Shown one piece after another: positions 27,511 to 38,383 of a stretch of DNA of 64,000 nucleotides. Source of the DNA: Mesorhabditis belari (Eukaryota > Nematoda > Chromadorea > Rhabditida > Rhabditidae). Every line of letters begins with the position of its first letter. The stretch's first letter is position 1. The notes below the pieces were generated by a model, which was not told the DNA's origin, made no database searches, and saw only the letters and a list, made by a program, of their open reading frames with translations. The stretch is from contig CAUEEP010000743.1 in NCBI GenBank assembly GCA_958450365.1, positions 2,658,001 through 2,722,000 of the forward strand, given 5' to 3'. Both the position numbers and the translations under genes were made by a program.

Positions 27511-27664
27511 TAGAGTGTGTTCCTCTCAAGAAATATCGTGCAATATGAAAGGGTAGAAATCAACTGAAGATCTTGAATATCTTCTACAATTTGCAAGATA
27601 TTCAGTTGATTTCAAACGCACCCGTTTCCGATTTTACACTATTTCTTGAAAGGAACACACTCTA
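27511..27664. mobile_element. MITE family 3, short copy
   Basis: 154 bp, TA-bounded, with ends TAGAGTGTGTTCCTCTCAAG and CTTGAAAGGAACACACTCTA. The interior also pairs (AAATCAACTGAA with TTCAGTTGATTT). The same outer ends bound a different interior at 55202-55444. Confidence 0.8.
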
Positions 27665-27758
27665 ATAAGAAATGAAAAAGGATTGATGCCCTAGGCGATC
27701 ACTCCAAAAAAAAGAGGACAAGACTCAAGACTCATCACTTTTAAAAGGCCAGTCTGAG

Positions 27759-27938
27759 ATGCGAACACACATCGTATTTTTCTTTTTTTCAATATTTTCT
27801 CAAATTCTCCTTTTCTCGGCGTCGACGAAATTGATAGTCGCTCCTTTGGTTGCACAAGTCTCTTCTTTCAAAGCTACCCCATTTATCGGCAATCATTGCC
27901 TGCGAAAATCTTTAAAGGTCGAAATAGCTCTTATCTGA
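27759..27938 (+). CDS. Possible small secreted peptide (weak)
   Basis: A 59-codon frame starts MRTHIVFFFFSIFSQILLFS, which reads like a signal peptide with a cleavage site after SAS. A 37-residue remainder with one Cys follows. It has no recognised family, no obvious introns and lies alone in a transposon-rich gap, so it may be chance. It is included because it is too short to stand out otherwise. Confidence 0.2.
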   Translation: MRTHIVFFFFSIFSQILLFSASTKLIVAPLVAQVSSFKATPFIGNHCLRKSLKVEIALI

Positions 27939-28370
27939 AAAACGATGAAAATTTTCTCTTTGCCTTGTACCTCAAAGATCGTTCAGCTCTTCAAAAATCG
28001 TCTACAGTGAGAAGCAAAAAAAAAAGTGGAACTCTATTATTAGGTTTTGAATGCGAATTTTTCGCAATATTTTTTTCCAAGAGAACAGCTATTCCAAGCT
28101 ATTAAAATTAGTCCGATTTGTACCATTAGAAAGGTAAATCTGTGTTCCACATTGGGCTTTTCAGCGATTTTAAAAAGCTTCTGTTTTGGGGATTTTTCCG
28201 GGGGCGCAAAGGCAAGTAGTCAGAATCGTTAAAAATCGTTCAGTTGGCAACTTTTTCAATAGAAAATTAGCATTAATTTTTTGCTCAAAGAAAAGACCAA
28301 GCGTTTATACATGTGCGGAAAATTAAGATCCGGGGGGGTAAAATTTTAACTTTTTAACTTTAAAGAAGGA

Positions 28371-28455
28371 AAAAAAAAAGAAGAAAAAAGAAAAAAAAAA
28401 AAAAAAAAAAAAATTGTATTTGAAGAAAAAAGAATATAAAAAAAAAAAAAAAAAG
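28371..28455. repeat. A-rich low-complexity tract
   Basis: Two long runs of A broken by G (about 28390-28412 and 28437-28454). The antisense frame full of Phe across it is an artefact. Confidence 0.8.
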
Positions 28456-28715
28456 CATACATTTTCAATCAAATTTTCATCCAAATCCATCCAGTCGTTT
28501 TTTCTAAATGTTTCAAATTTTTTCGTAAATTCTCTCAAATGAGCAAACATTTAAAATACATTCTTCAAACAAACATTCTGAAAAAACGGCTGAATGAATT
28601 TGGCGGAAAATTTGCTGAAATATGCAAAAAGCGTTGTTCAAAAGTTCGAGTAAAAACATTCCAAATCGACAAAAAAGTTAGTTGTCGCCGAGTTTCGATT
28701 TTTAATGATTCTAAC

Positions 28716-28992
28716 TACCATATTTTCTCTAATAGTAGTTTTCTTTTTCTCTAATAGTTTCTCTAATATTCTAACACCGAGCCGCGTTGATGCCATCAAC
28801 ACCGAGCCGAGTTGATGCCTATTTTACGGTTTCCAATTTTTCCCAGAAGCTCAACACTTTAATCCCTCCACTAGATCTCATCGTCAGCTACATTTTCCGA
28901 ACCCACATCGATAGGTTCTGATAAGCGGTTCTCGAGATTTCGAGGAATTTAGACGACGATCAGGGTGCACTACTATTAGAGAAAATACGGTA
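28716..28992. mobile_element. Foldback MITE with TACCGTATTTTCTC ends
   Basis: 277 bp, TA-bounded. Left end TACCATATTTTCTCTAATAG and right end CTATTAGAGAAAATACGGTA. The interior holds a direct repeat of AACACCGAGCCG at 28774 and 28798. Confidence 0.7.
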
Positions 28993-29814
28993 CTTCTTTT
29001 TGCGCCCCGGAAAAATCCCTAAAATAAAAAGGTTTTCATAAACGTTGAAAAGTCTAATTTATATCAAAGATTAACTTTTCTTATGGTACAAACCGAACTA
29101 ATTTCAATAGCTTCGTTCTCTTGGAAAAAATCGCATTCAAAACCTGACAATCTAATAGATAAAGATAGCTTTATTCCAAATTCTAGAACATTTTCAAGTT
29201 ACCCGATTCTATCTCTTTTTTTCTTTACTAAAAAGAGACTTGATCTCAATAAACGATCAATGTTTCTTTTAAAGACCAAACCAAACAGCTAAACATGTAC
29301 TTTTCGACAAAATATATGTTCAAAATTATATTTGTTTAGAATTTATCGAGAGATAAAAGTTTCCCGATCATATCACGTGGTGTGATCGAAATCCAAAAAC
29401 GAAAAAAAAAACGGTTCCTTGAGCGACCTTGCGCGCAAACCGCAAAAATTTATGATCCTCTTCGTGAAAGTTTCCCTAAATTTTATAATATCGCCGGTTG
29501 CTCGGCCAATTGGCAATATCAGCATTGAAAAAGTCTTTTATTCGATATTGATTGAAAAAAAAGGAAATAGATGAGATCAACTGGAAACCTATCGTTAGTG
29601 GGTTAATAGAAAACGAAAAAATAATCGGTTAGTTGGGGTAAGTAAATATTTACAAAGTTTAGACGTTAGAAATTGAGTTTTCTTGGCTAGATTTACGTTT
29701 GGTGGCTTGATTTTGATGGTCGTTGATTGGCGGTTGATTCGGCAAGATCTCTTCAGAACACATTCGTCGCACCTCTCGCTCCGCCTCTTCGACAGCTCGC
29801 ACCTGAGCCTTTTC

Positions 29815-29948
29815 ATTGTCGCCGTGGCGCAGTCGGAAGCGCGCTGGTCTGCAGACGACGGCCCGGCACCACGGGTTCGACCCCCGCAGTGCCGTTTTTT
29901 AATTATATTTTAAATGGCACCATCTACTATATATAAAGGGACTAAGAC
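29815..29948 (+). repeat. tRNA-headed SINE-like element, copy 3
   Basis: A-box-like GTGGCGCAGTCGG and B-box-like GGGTTCGACCCCC are present, followed by an AT-rich body, then the (CTGT)n array shared tail-to-tail with the next element. The acceptor stem does not pair, so it is not a functional tRNA gene. Confidence 0.5.
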
Positions 29949-30215
29949 CTCTGTCTATCTGTCTGTCCGTCCGTCTGTCTGTCTATCTGTCTGTCCGTCC
30001 ATCTGTCTATCTGTCTGTCTGTGCGCTACTCCTCAGCTCCTAGAGGACCGTTTGCAATGAACTTTGCTCCGTTGAATGGGGAATTCAATGTGTGCAACGT
30101 GCTTTTGGATTTTTTAAAAAGCAAAATTGAAGTGGTATGCGGGGATCGAACCCGGATCGTATGGGCGATAGACCGGCGCGCTATCCACTGCGTCATGGTG
30201 ACAAAAACTGTTCTT
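29946..30215 (-). repeat. tRNA-headed SINE-like element, (CAGA)n-tailed, copy 2
   Basis: Minus strand: head with GACGCAGTGGATAGCGCG and GGGTTCGATCCCCGC (30131-30202), body, GGAGTAGCGCACAGACAG junction, then a (CAGA)n tail at 29947-30021. The body-tail junction matches copy 1 at about 865-930. Confidence 0.65.
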
Positions 30216-30280
30216 CCCCAAAACATCCAAAAAAAACCCGCCTGATATATTATATTTTGAGACTTTTTTAAAATTTAAAG

Positions 30281-33200
30281 CTATCTTCCAATTTTCCGAT
30301 TTACAATTACCTGATCTTGCCCAATCGCCACATCAAATGTCCACTTACAAGGATCGGCTCTTGCAAAACAAACAAAAATCGTGTTACATAAAACCTGAAA
30401 TGTTATGAAGCCTATCGAAAGAGTAAACAATATTTGTATAATGTTTTGATGACGAACCATGAGTGCCGCATAAAGAGTGAAAACATTTCTCCATTGTTCA
30501 AAAGTGTTCTCTCTGGTCATTGCAGGCACTACGAAAGAGCCAACGATTAGTGTGCTCACTGCCAACATCTAGAAAACTCGTCGATAAGAGTTCTTTCAAC
30601 AACCTTTAAGCCTTTAAATTTCCTTTAAATCACCTGTACAATCGACATGACCCAAGCGGAGTGCTGCCTGGCCACCATCACAATGCATTTCGGATAACCA
30701 CCAGATTGAAAACCAAGCAAAGCCACAGGGATCACTATAAAGTTGAAAAGTTTATGAATGACGAAATCAAGTTTACCAATCAGAACAACATCACCAATGT
30801 GGTAACCAGGTGGAAAGTAAGAAACGAGTATGAAAAAGATGCCCGATCCAAGAAGAGACAATGATGAGAACAACCGCATCTTGCCCACCTAAAATATAGT
30901 TTTTTTTAAATACAAATAATCCGGTACAAACAATACACAAGCAGCCCTAAATCTAGAAAAGAAAAACCCATATAGCTGAAAAAAATAAGCTAGCCGGGAT
31001 TGAACCCTTGACCTCCCGACTAAGATACAGGGCTCCTAACCAGTCGACCATGGCGGAGGAAGGCCACCCACGATGTAAGAAGTTATTCTTATGCACCTCC
31101 TCTGCCAGTTATTGTCACGTTCCTTTCCGCCGTGCTCCTCCTCTTCAATGGCCTACTGGCTAAGAGCTCGGTATCTTAGTCGAGAGGTCGAGGGTTCAAT
31201 CCCAATGAAAGATCTTCCCTTTTTACCTCAGAAATTGATTTCATTCGATCCGAAATGATACCCGTGATGAATTTAATTAAAAGCTAAACATTTCGAGTAA
31301 AAATAAAGTACAAATTTGCAAACCAATAGGAAAAGGGGAATCATGGTGATGAAGCCAGACTCGAGTGCCGAATATTGAAGCACATATGCTAGATACATTG
31401 GAGCAAAAGTAATACTGAAATTTTGGAGTTTAAGAGCCTTTTTCTCTTCTTGACCTAAATTGAATCACAAAGAAATTCCCAATGACAGCGATCCATACAG
31501 CCCAAATGACGATGCTTTTGAGAATGCGAACAATTGGGACCTAAAGAGGAATTACGATGTTTACTTAATCAAATTCGATTAAACCTCTGCTGATTTTCCT
31601 TGAAGATCAGCTGGTTTACCTTCGGAGACTTTTGCATATTCATCTTTACCAACAAATGGATGACTTTTTGGTTGATCTCTGAAAAAAACCTTGCATTTCT
31701 TTTTCATTGTTTATCATCAACCTGTAGAAAAACACCCATAGAGTAGTGAAAAGACCAGAAAGAATCGCGTGGAAATAGAAAACAGCTGGCCAGCTTACTA
31801 AAAGATTGGGACTTTCCTTGTCAGTTTTAATCCACAAACCTCCAGTGGCCACAATTCCAGCGAGAGGCATAGTGATGAGTGGCGAAAGTTCGACATATCC
31901 AGAAAGGACTGCAACGAAAAGTCCCTTTTCTGAAAATAAATAGTTTTGCAAATAATCAGCAAATAATCAAATCAGCATTTCATTCAACGGTACTTTTCCA
32001 ATATCGGGGGAGCGAAAGGAAAATCGGGGGGAGCAAATTTTCCCCCCCTCGAAAAATGCATTTCCGGAACTGTATTTTAACTGCAACGTTTTTTTTTTCA
32101 AACTTTAACGACGATGCGCCTTCTCCGATATTTGTGCGTTGAAGGAATCGACGGCAATCGATTATTTCGTCACCAAAGGAGTCATCCAGTCGTGGATTTG
32201 CAATTGTGGCGAATCGATGAAAGTCCGCTCAAAGGGAAAAGATCTATTTCGCTGGGTGTTAGATATTTAAGTCACTTTTGTGATCTAATATAAAGGTTGT
32301 GAGAATAACGGGTAATTCGCGGATTTTATGGCGGTAGTTTGTATAATATAGGACATATGTAGCGCTGCCAAAATTTGCTCCCCCGATTTGCTCCCCCGAT
32401 TTGCTCCCCCGATTTTCCTTTCGCTCCCCGATAATCCTCCCGCTCCCCCGATATTGGAAAAGAACCCATTCAACTAACCCAGATTAGAGGCCCATTGATT
32501 GACGATCATGGCGGCGACTGGGAAAAGATTTGAGAGAGAAAGACCCTGAAATGAATCGTTTTCCTGGATATATTGGTTTAAATGTTGATTGTTAGAGATT
32601 GTTAGAGATTCTCATCTAATTTAAGAAGAAAGAAAGCCTTAAAGGGCATAAGTCATTCAACTTACCGCCACCACACGAACAACGACGAAAAGCCAGAAAG
32701 AGGTAGACACACAAATCGGAGTCAATGCAACGGAGACAGTGGCCAAAATGCCGATGATCGTCATCACCTAGAGAAATGATTGGTGATTAGTTTTGAAAAA
32801 CGACTCAAATTTTGCGATACCTTATGTGCTCCATACCGAACAGTTATCAGGGTAAGCGGTTGAGTGCCAATCAGCGCTCCACCATAGGCTCCTATAACAA
32901 CATAGAATACGGTAAAAACTCTAATAAAACGGCCTCCTATAGGAGAGTCGCGTAGTCTAAATCGGCTCTTTTTTTGCCACTTTTCAATCATGTTTTTCTA
33001 AGCGTTGGTTAATGCTAAAAATATGTGTTATATCTCAAAAAGTCACCCATCCTCTCTACTTTAATTTGACACTCCAAGCACGCAGAAACAAGCGTACTGA
33101 TGTCGAGATATGAGTGTTTGTCTGAGAGTAAACTTAGTAGACTACGCAACGCTCCTATAGGCCGTTCTATTAGTTATAACATCGATAGATCTCTAGAATC

Positions 33201-34049
33201 ACCTGCAAACGAAAGCCCCTTTTGTAACATATCATATCTAAATCGGCGATCACTCATCGAGAGATCTGACGAAGCCCAATCAATCTAAATTTTGATGAAA
33301 AATTATGGTATGGGGAGCCTTTCGAGATCATGTACGGTATGGGGAGCCTTTCGAGATCATGTATGGTATGGGGAGCCTTTCGAGATCATGTATGGTATGG
33401 GGAGCCTTTCGAGACGGTGAACTGGTCGGCTTAGAGTTTATTTTGACCCGGATAACATCGCTTGCTATCAACAAGTGTTGGACAAGCATCTAGCCGTCTA
33501 TCTGAACAACAATCCGGGCAATAAATTTACTTTTATGCACGATAACGCGAGTATTCATGCAAGTTGCTCCACAAGAGATTGGCTGACAGTGCACAAAATC
33601 GGCACTGTCGCTTGGCCCGTTTGCAGCCCAGACTTGAACCCGATTGAGAAAAATTTTCGAGAAACTTATCACTAACTTGCTCAATTTCTTGAAAGGTGAG
33701 ATTCCCATGGTAAAGTGGAGATGAAGTGATATCCATCATCACAACGAAAGTCGCATTGTACGCGATAACACTAGATGCTATTTTTAGAAAATCCTCTAGA
33801 AAACAAAAACCTTGACTGTAAGGTGGATAGATAAAATGTAGCAAGGATTAAGATTAAAAGTCTTGTACGGCCAAAGCATGCGAAACGTTGAGAAGACACA
33901 AGCTCGGCGGTAGTAGAAGCTGGTGAAGCGAAATCCCCTAAAACATTGAATCTAAGGTCAGATCTTCGCCTTTTACCTGAATCACATTTGACAATTTCAG
34001 CTTTTTCAATATCATTAGACTGAGAATTTTCTTCAATTGTAGCCATCAT
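30281..34049 (-). CDS. SLC17-type anion/phosphate transporter (MFS)
   Basis: A major-facilitator membrane transporter related to the SLC17 family (sodium-phosphate, sialic acid and vesicular glutamate type); the substrate cannot be told from sequence. It starts MMATIEENSQSN at 34049 with a charged cytosolic head, then a first membrane helix (TRLLILILATFYLS) and an N-glycosylation-rich loop (YNATFVVMMD, HGNLTF). Recognisable family segments are AYGGALIG with VRYGAHKV, FPVAAMIVNQWASNLEKGLF, WPAVFYFHAILSGLFTTLWV, and VIQFSITFAPMYLAYVLQYS with LESGFI. The end is DQVIVNRKIGR. The joint between HGNLTFQEIEQ (about 33680) and the next clear exon (about 32920) does not keep phase in my model, so a small exon is missing or the gene is damaged there by inserted transposon sequence. 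Introns contain SINEs, a MITE and a transposase fragment. Confidence 0.8.
30902..31058 (-). repeat. tRNA-headed SINE-like element, (TATTTG)n type, copy 2
   Basis: Head at 30992-31056 (CATGGTCGACTGGTTAGGAG ... GGTCAAGGGTTCAATCCC on the minus strand), then the same body as copy 1 at 2178-2366 and a short TATTTG tail. It lies in an intron of the SLC17-type gene. Confidence 0.65.
31148..31207 (+). repeat. Solo tRNA-like head
   Basis: TGGCCTACTGGCTAAGAGC and GGTCGAGGGTTCAATCCC mark A- and B-box positions. It shares TATCTTAGTCGRGAGGTC with the (TATTTG)n-type heads but lies in the opposite orientation, 90 bp from copy 2. Confidence 0.5.
31994..32461. mobile_element. MITE with GGGGGAGC-rich inverted ends
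   Basis: Left end TTTTCCAATATCGGGGGAGC followed by GAAAGGAAAATCGGGGG. The right end is the inverse, in which the GCTCCCCCGATTT module is repeated three times. About 468 bp, within an intron of the SLC17-type gene. Confidence 0.75.
32922..33173. mobile_element. Inverted-repeat element touching an SLC17 exon
   Basis: CTAATAAAACGGCCTCCTATAGGAG at 32922 is mirrored by CTCCTATAGGCCGTTCTATTAG ending 33173; sub-terminal GCGTAGTCTA/TAGACTACGC also pairs. Its left end lies at the presumed 3' splice site of a downstream transporter exon. Confidence 0.6.
33302..33680 (+). mobile_element. Tc1-like transposase fragment with internal tandem repeat
   Basis: 33302-33417 is a 29-bp unit (GGTATGGGGAGCCTTTCGAG...) repeated about four times. 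It encodes the MVWGAF motif of Tc1 transposases, and because 29 is not a multiple of three each repeat shifts frame. 33430-33660 then encodes a catalytic part including FMHDNASIHAS (second Asp) and WPVCSPDLNPIEKNF (third acidic residue). No N-terminus or end repeats were seen; it is a dead fragment in an intron of the SLC17-type gene. Confidence 0.75.
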
Positions 34050-34232
34050 ATAAAGTGTTGACCTTTGCCGAAAAGTTTGGAGTCTTTTTTATATGAACTG
34101 GGTAGATGGTGATGTAAAAATGCAAATCTCTTGTAGTGGTAGTGTGTGCTTTGAGTGATTGATGTATGTTCTTTGGTAGTTTTTCGAGCAACGGATTTTA
34201 TTCGATTTTTTCTAATCAATTGAAACGACTAG

Positions 34233-36834
34233 CTATTCTTTTGCCAAATTTAACTTGTAACCTTTAGGGAATGGTATCTTTAGTAGCTTGTAATCATAGT
34301 AATAAGAGGCTACAATATAGGAAAGAGTTTCTTGATTCGAGTAGATCTCATCTAACATCATCTCGTACATAGTATCATTTCGATCAGAATGAGTTGATTC
34401 AGTTTGCATTCGTTTTAAAGTCTATAATATTCAGAATTGAGTTACACTTACAGAAGTTTACACTTGAGCACAAAGCTATTGGGTTGGTGAAATGAAAACT
34501 GCCGGCTATTGTCATATGTCACAGTTTGAGCACTTTCTTCAAAAGAAACCCATTTTGGTGTCAATGGAAAAGTTGTAGAGAATCAAAAATCAAGGTTATA
34601 TCCGAATTTTCAGAACGATTCAAAAACTGGTTTTCAAGAAATGCGAAATTTACGAATTTTCACAAAACTTGCATTTTAAGCGAAACTACTAAGTGTATCT
34701 TTTTGGAAATTTGGCTATAAGCCTCATTTTTGATTCTCTACAACTTTTCTATTGACACCAAAATGGGTTTCTTTTGAAGAAAGTGCTCAAACTGTGACAT
34801 CTCCAGTCCTCCATTTTTGAGTCTCACACTTGTCTCACACACAAACCAAAATCAAACCAAAATCCTACTACGAAAGAGGAATCCGCAAATTGCCTGTAAA
34901 ATGGGCAGAACTCGTCAATAATAATGGAAATTATTTGGAATGAATTCATGGTTTTATGTCGAATAAATTTTAGTTCAAAGTCCGGCAGTTTTCAATTCAC
35001 CAACCCAATAAAACAGTCTTTTTTTTCTCTGTTCTGTCTACCTGATCTGCATAAGTTTCCGGAACTCCACTTATTTCAAAGAGTTTCTTGAACTGTCCAA
35101 CGTTTTCATCGATATTGTGAGAGTAATGAATCACGAAATAGTCATCAATATGCTTAGCAACATCACAAAACCTAAATCCAAATTATAAAAGTAAAGTTCT
35201 TTTTATGAATTGCCAAGTATGAGGTTCAAAATGGTGCTTGAGATGATGAAAATTCGTGGCGCCTGGTGGGTGCTGGCCTTCCGTGAGCATCAAGTAAATG
35301 TTTTTAGCCATTGCATGCACTGACTGACCATCACTTCCGCATTCTTCAGCTCTTCTAAACAATGCAAACTTATTCATAAAATCTACCGGAATCGGTCGAT
35401 AGGATCTGTCGAAAATATCCAATCAATCATTCCACGAAACTTACAAGCAAATATGCCCAAACATTGAAGTGAAACGATCAATCGGATCGCGAACAATGAG
35501 AAAACTGCGTCTTTCTGTTGGTTCCCATCGTCTTTCACTAACACTTGGATACGAAAGATGTGAACAGTTCTGATTACTAAAGCTCTTTCCTCATATCACT
35601 TTCTTTTCAACACTAGTCTTGCTTATCGATATTATCGCTACAAACGATACAAACGGCAAGTTTATTTTTGACCGCTTAGATCTCGGTTTCTAGAACAGCT
35701 ACACTACTGGACAATGAAATATCATATTTGAAAAAAAGATCGTCACTTTCGCGCGTCTGTAACTCCCTTATCTTTACCGTATTTCTAAATATTAATATTA
35801 CCATTGTGTAGCCCTTGAAAAGAGCTTTCAGAAAATGTATAACACTAATAGTTTAAACTCAAAGACAAGGGAGTTACAGACGGCGCGAAAGTGACGATCT
35901 TTTTTCAAATATCATATTTCATTGTCCAGTACTGTAGTAACTAGATGAGTGAAGAAATCTCGTCAAGAAGATTGTTTAAAGATAAAGATATTCAAGTGTA
36001 CAGTATTCTGAAATGAATGAATTTACAATGAGTTGACAATACTGAACAATCTTTAAGTTGACAAAGAATCATTCAAAAGGATTCGAGTGGGTAATTTGTT
36101 TCGTCGAGAAAACCTAGTAACTAGATGAGTGAAGAAATCTCGTCAAGAAATCTGTGTAGCCCTTGAAAAGAGCTTTCAGAAAATGTATAACACTAATAGT
36201 TTAAACTCAAAGACAAGGGGGTTACGGGCGGCGCGAAAGTGACGATCTTTTTTCAAATATCATATTTCATTGTCCAGTACTGTATCAATCTGCAAATTGT
36301 TTCATTGAAAAGGCAAGAATGTCAGCTTTTGATTGCCAACTCACACAACTGAGATCTGAACATTCAAAAATGAGCATGATATTTGTATCGATAAAAACGA
36401 TAAGCAAGTCTATTCAACACACCGTTTTCTTCCTTTATTAAAAAGATTGAGTAAATCACAGAGAATCAATTTAGTCATAGTAGACATATTCTTGGGAATG
36501 CTAGTGAAGCTAATCCCAGCCACACTCTAAACTTGTTTTATTATCGAAAAATTTGTGCTAAACATACAATCTGCACACAATAGCTATCGTGTCGTATGCT
36601 GGCCGGTCGCAGACTCGCAGATGTTTCTGTTTTCGTACTCAATCTACGCAAAATGTATTTGAAAATGGTGGATTTTATAAAGTACATGATGTATTTCGCT
36701 GCAATAAGACTTGGAATTGTGCCGTTGAATCCGTTAATCGAGACAATAACGAAAATACTGATGACACTCACGAATAAAGCTATCAATAATGCATAACCAC
36801 AACAGGTAAAACCATGAGCATCGTTCGTTTTCAT
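34233..36834 (-). CDS. Nematode carbohydrate-type sulfotransferase, type II membrane protein
   Basis: A Golgi-type enzyme moving sulfate from PAPS to an acceptor, probably a glycan; the acceptor is unknown. The start at 36834 (MKTNDAHGFTCC) leads into a signal anchor (GYALLIALFVSVISIFVIVS). An exon at about 36424-36520 encodes SFTSIPKNMSTMTKLI, which fits the 5'-phosphosulfate loop. SFLIVRDPIDRFTSMFGHIC (about 35450-35510) is the 3'-phosphate motif RDPxxRxxS. Then come FMNKFALFRRAEECG, QHPPGATNFHHLKHHFEPHT and the C-terminal LLKIPFPKGYKLNLAKE. Two introns were enlarged by transposons: about 35560-36424 holds MITE family 2 copies, and about 34440-35040 holds a mariner-like inverted-repeat element. 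The stop lies 184 bp from the SLC17-type start on the same strand, an operon-like gap. The exon after the anchor is uncertain. Confidence 0.75.
34477..35010. mobile_element. Mariner-like inverted-repeat element (non-coding)
   Basis: TA-bounded, with ends TATTGGGTTGGTGAAATGAA and TTCAATTCACCAACCCAATA. An inner pair (GAGCACTTTCTTCAAAAGAA at 34530 and its inverse at 34767) makes a second hairpin. No transposase is left. It lies in an intron of the sulfotransferase gene. Confidence 0.75.
35703..35936. mobile_element. MITE family 2, copy A
   Basis: Ends TACTGGACAATGAAATATC and inverse. Sub-terminal arms contain GATCGTCACTTTCGCGC and GTCTGTAACTCCC. It is 234 bp. Related copies are at 36153-36284 (half) and 48362-48622. 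Confidence 0.85.
35937..36284. repeat. Duplicated spacer plus truncated MITE family 2, copy B
   Basis: CTAGTAACTAGATGAGTGAAGAAATCTCGTCAAGA occurs at 35935-35971 and again at 36113-36149. The second occurrence is followed at 36153 by only the right half of MITE family 2, ending GTCCAGTACTGTA. This indicates a tandem duplication that began inside copy A. Confidence 0.75.
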
Positions 36835-37495
36835 CGGAAAAGTTTATAGATTCAAATCAATCAATGTAATGCAATAAAATCTAGGCTTTATTCAATTTAA
36901 GCAAAAAAAATTTTTCAATAAACACCCGATTGCCGTTTTTTGCTTATTTTTTTGTCCATCGAATCTTTGTCCTTCTAACAATGACTCTTTGTGAAGAGGC
37001 CTACTTCGATAGAAAAATTAACATGATGCCAAACGTGGGGGAAAACAGAGAGAAAGACTGAAATGATGGCGCAAAAAAAGTGTGAAGTGCGGGGCTTTGA
37101 AATCAATTTCAATCAAAGTGTGCTTTTGGTTAAAGTCAAATTCGATTCGGCAAGTGAAATTGTAAAATTTTCAAGAAGAATTTTAATTTGAAATGCTCTA
37201 AATACATAATCTAGGTTTAGCTTATGTTTTCAAGGATAAGAAAAACTCAAAACTACTCTCGAACTATTCTTACGAGAAAGACAAGAAAGAATTTGGGAAA
37301 ACCTCCGATAAAAGCAATAATCGATATTCAGCTTAGCAGAGTGAATATCGAATTTTGAGCCTTGAAGGATATATAAAGCATTTCCTTGAGAAAAATTGCA
37401 TTCTTTATCATTTGTTTTGCATAAGCAGTGGCAATTTTGATGTTTTTTCTTGCCATTATTTGGTAGCTTATTTGGATCGAATTTATAAATTAGAC

Positions 37496-37758
37496 TACCG
37501 TAAATACTGTAATAGTACCCCACCCCCATAATGACGGTGCGAAGTGTTGCGTAGTATAGCTTTGAACGAGTGTTTCTCGACACTGGTTTATGCTACAATG
37601 CGCGCTTAGGTATTAAGAAATAGCCCTGAATTTCAGCTATTTTTTGATACCAAAGACGCATTTTTTGAAAGTACGGGCGCTTTGAAAAAAAATGAAATAC
37701 TAAAAAACTTTTGCGACTACGCGACTGTACGAGGGGTACTATTACAGTATTTACGGTA
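37496..37758. mobile_element. MITE family 1, copy d
   Basis: 263 bp, TA-bounded, near-consensus, in the opposite orientation to copy c (its ACGACTGTACGAGG module is at the right end). Confidence 0.9.
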
Positions 37759-38083
37759 GGTATTTAAATTCCGTCGAGCTTAAGATAATTGATGCCATAA
37801 AATTCCCGCAACTTTAAACATTTTGACGTTTTATATTTTAGTTTTCAATCATCTAGCAAAGAATCTTTCTTGGATTATTATTATCATTATTGCTTAATCA
37901 GTAACTTTTCTTGCATTTTCTTGCATTAACGGTAATGAAATCGAGAATAATGCTTTTTTTGATAATTGAATTGTTTTTAATTGGTTGTTACCTAAAGGTT
38001 TTCTTTCTACGAACTACTTCATCAATTTTTGAGTCATTGAAAAATAGAAGCGCAGCCTCCAATAGAAGCAATTTTGTGAAATG

Positions 38084-38121
38084 ATTGAAAAATAGAAGCG
38101 CATGCGCTTCTATTTTTCAAT
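38084..38121. repeat. 38-bp perfect palindrome
   Basis: ATTGAAAAATAGAAGCGCA is followed directly by its exact reverse complement, with no spacer. A single-arm copy (ATTGAAAAATAGAAGCGCA) also stands at about 38036-38054. Confidence 0.95.
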
Positions 38122-38383
38122 TGATGTTTGTTTATCTGTAATTGTTAAGATGTTGATCTCCCAATTCCCCAATCCACCTCCCAATGAGTCTTTTTTTGTA
38201 TGTGTTTGTGATTGGGTCCTTCTTTCCTTTCTCTTTTCCTCTATTTCACACCACGTGCCGATGCGTCACGTGTCGTGCGGCTATCAAACAGCTGGGAGTT
38301 CTTTAATCGATTTCCTAATTTTATGGCTTACTGATCGTTGAACTTTGTTTTTTGTAAACTAATTTCAAAACTTTGTTTAGAAG

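Larger units (their letters stand above)
26179..29814. other. Large intergenic region
   Basis: It contains the promoter side of ornithine aminotransferase, a foldback MITE (27511-27664), a possible tiny secreted-peptide frame (27759-27938), long poly(A) tracts near 28371-28455 and a second MITE (28716-28992). 27114-27135 is C-rich. No multi-exon gene was found. Confidence 0.5.
36835..38383. other. Intergenic region, divergent promoters
   Basis: This lies between the sulfotransferase (-) and the PP2C gene (+). It holds MITE family 1 copy d and the 38-bp palindrome; the rest is AT-rich with no coding signal. Confidence 0.5.

Noticed and set aside
28323..28550. Phe-rich minus-strand frame
   Set aside because: Produced by the poly(A) tracts.
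33475..33675. Independent gene for a DNA-binding or catalytic protein
   Set aside because: Motifs FMHDNA and SPDLNPIE identify it as part of a Tc1-type transposase with no N-terminus.
37230..37583. 117-codon minus-strand frame
   Set aside because: Its beginning lies inside MITE family 1 copy d and the rest has no family features or splice-consistent neighbours.
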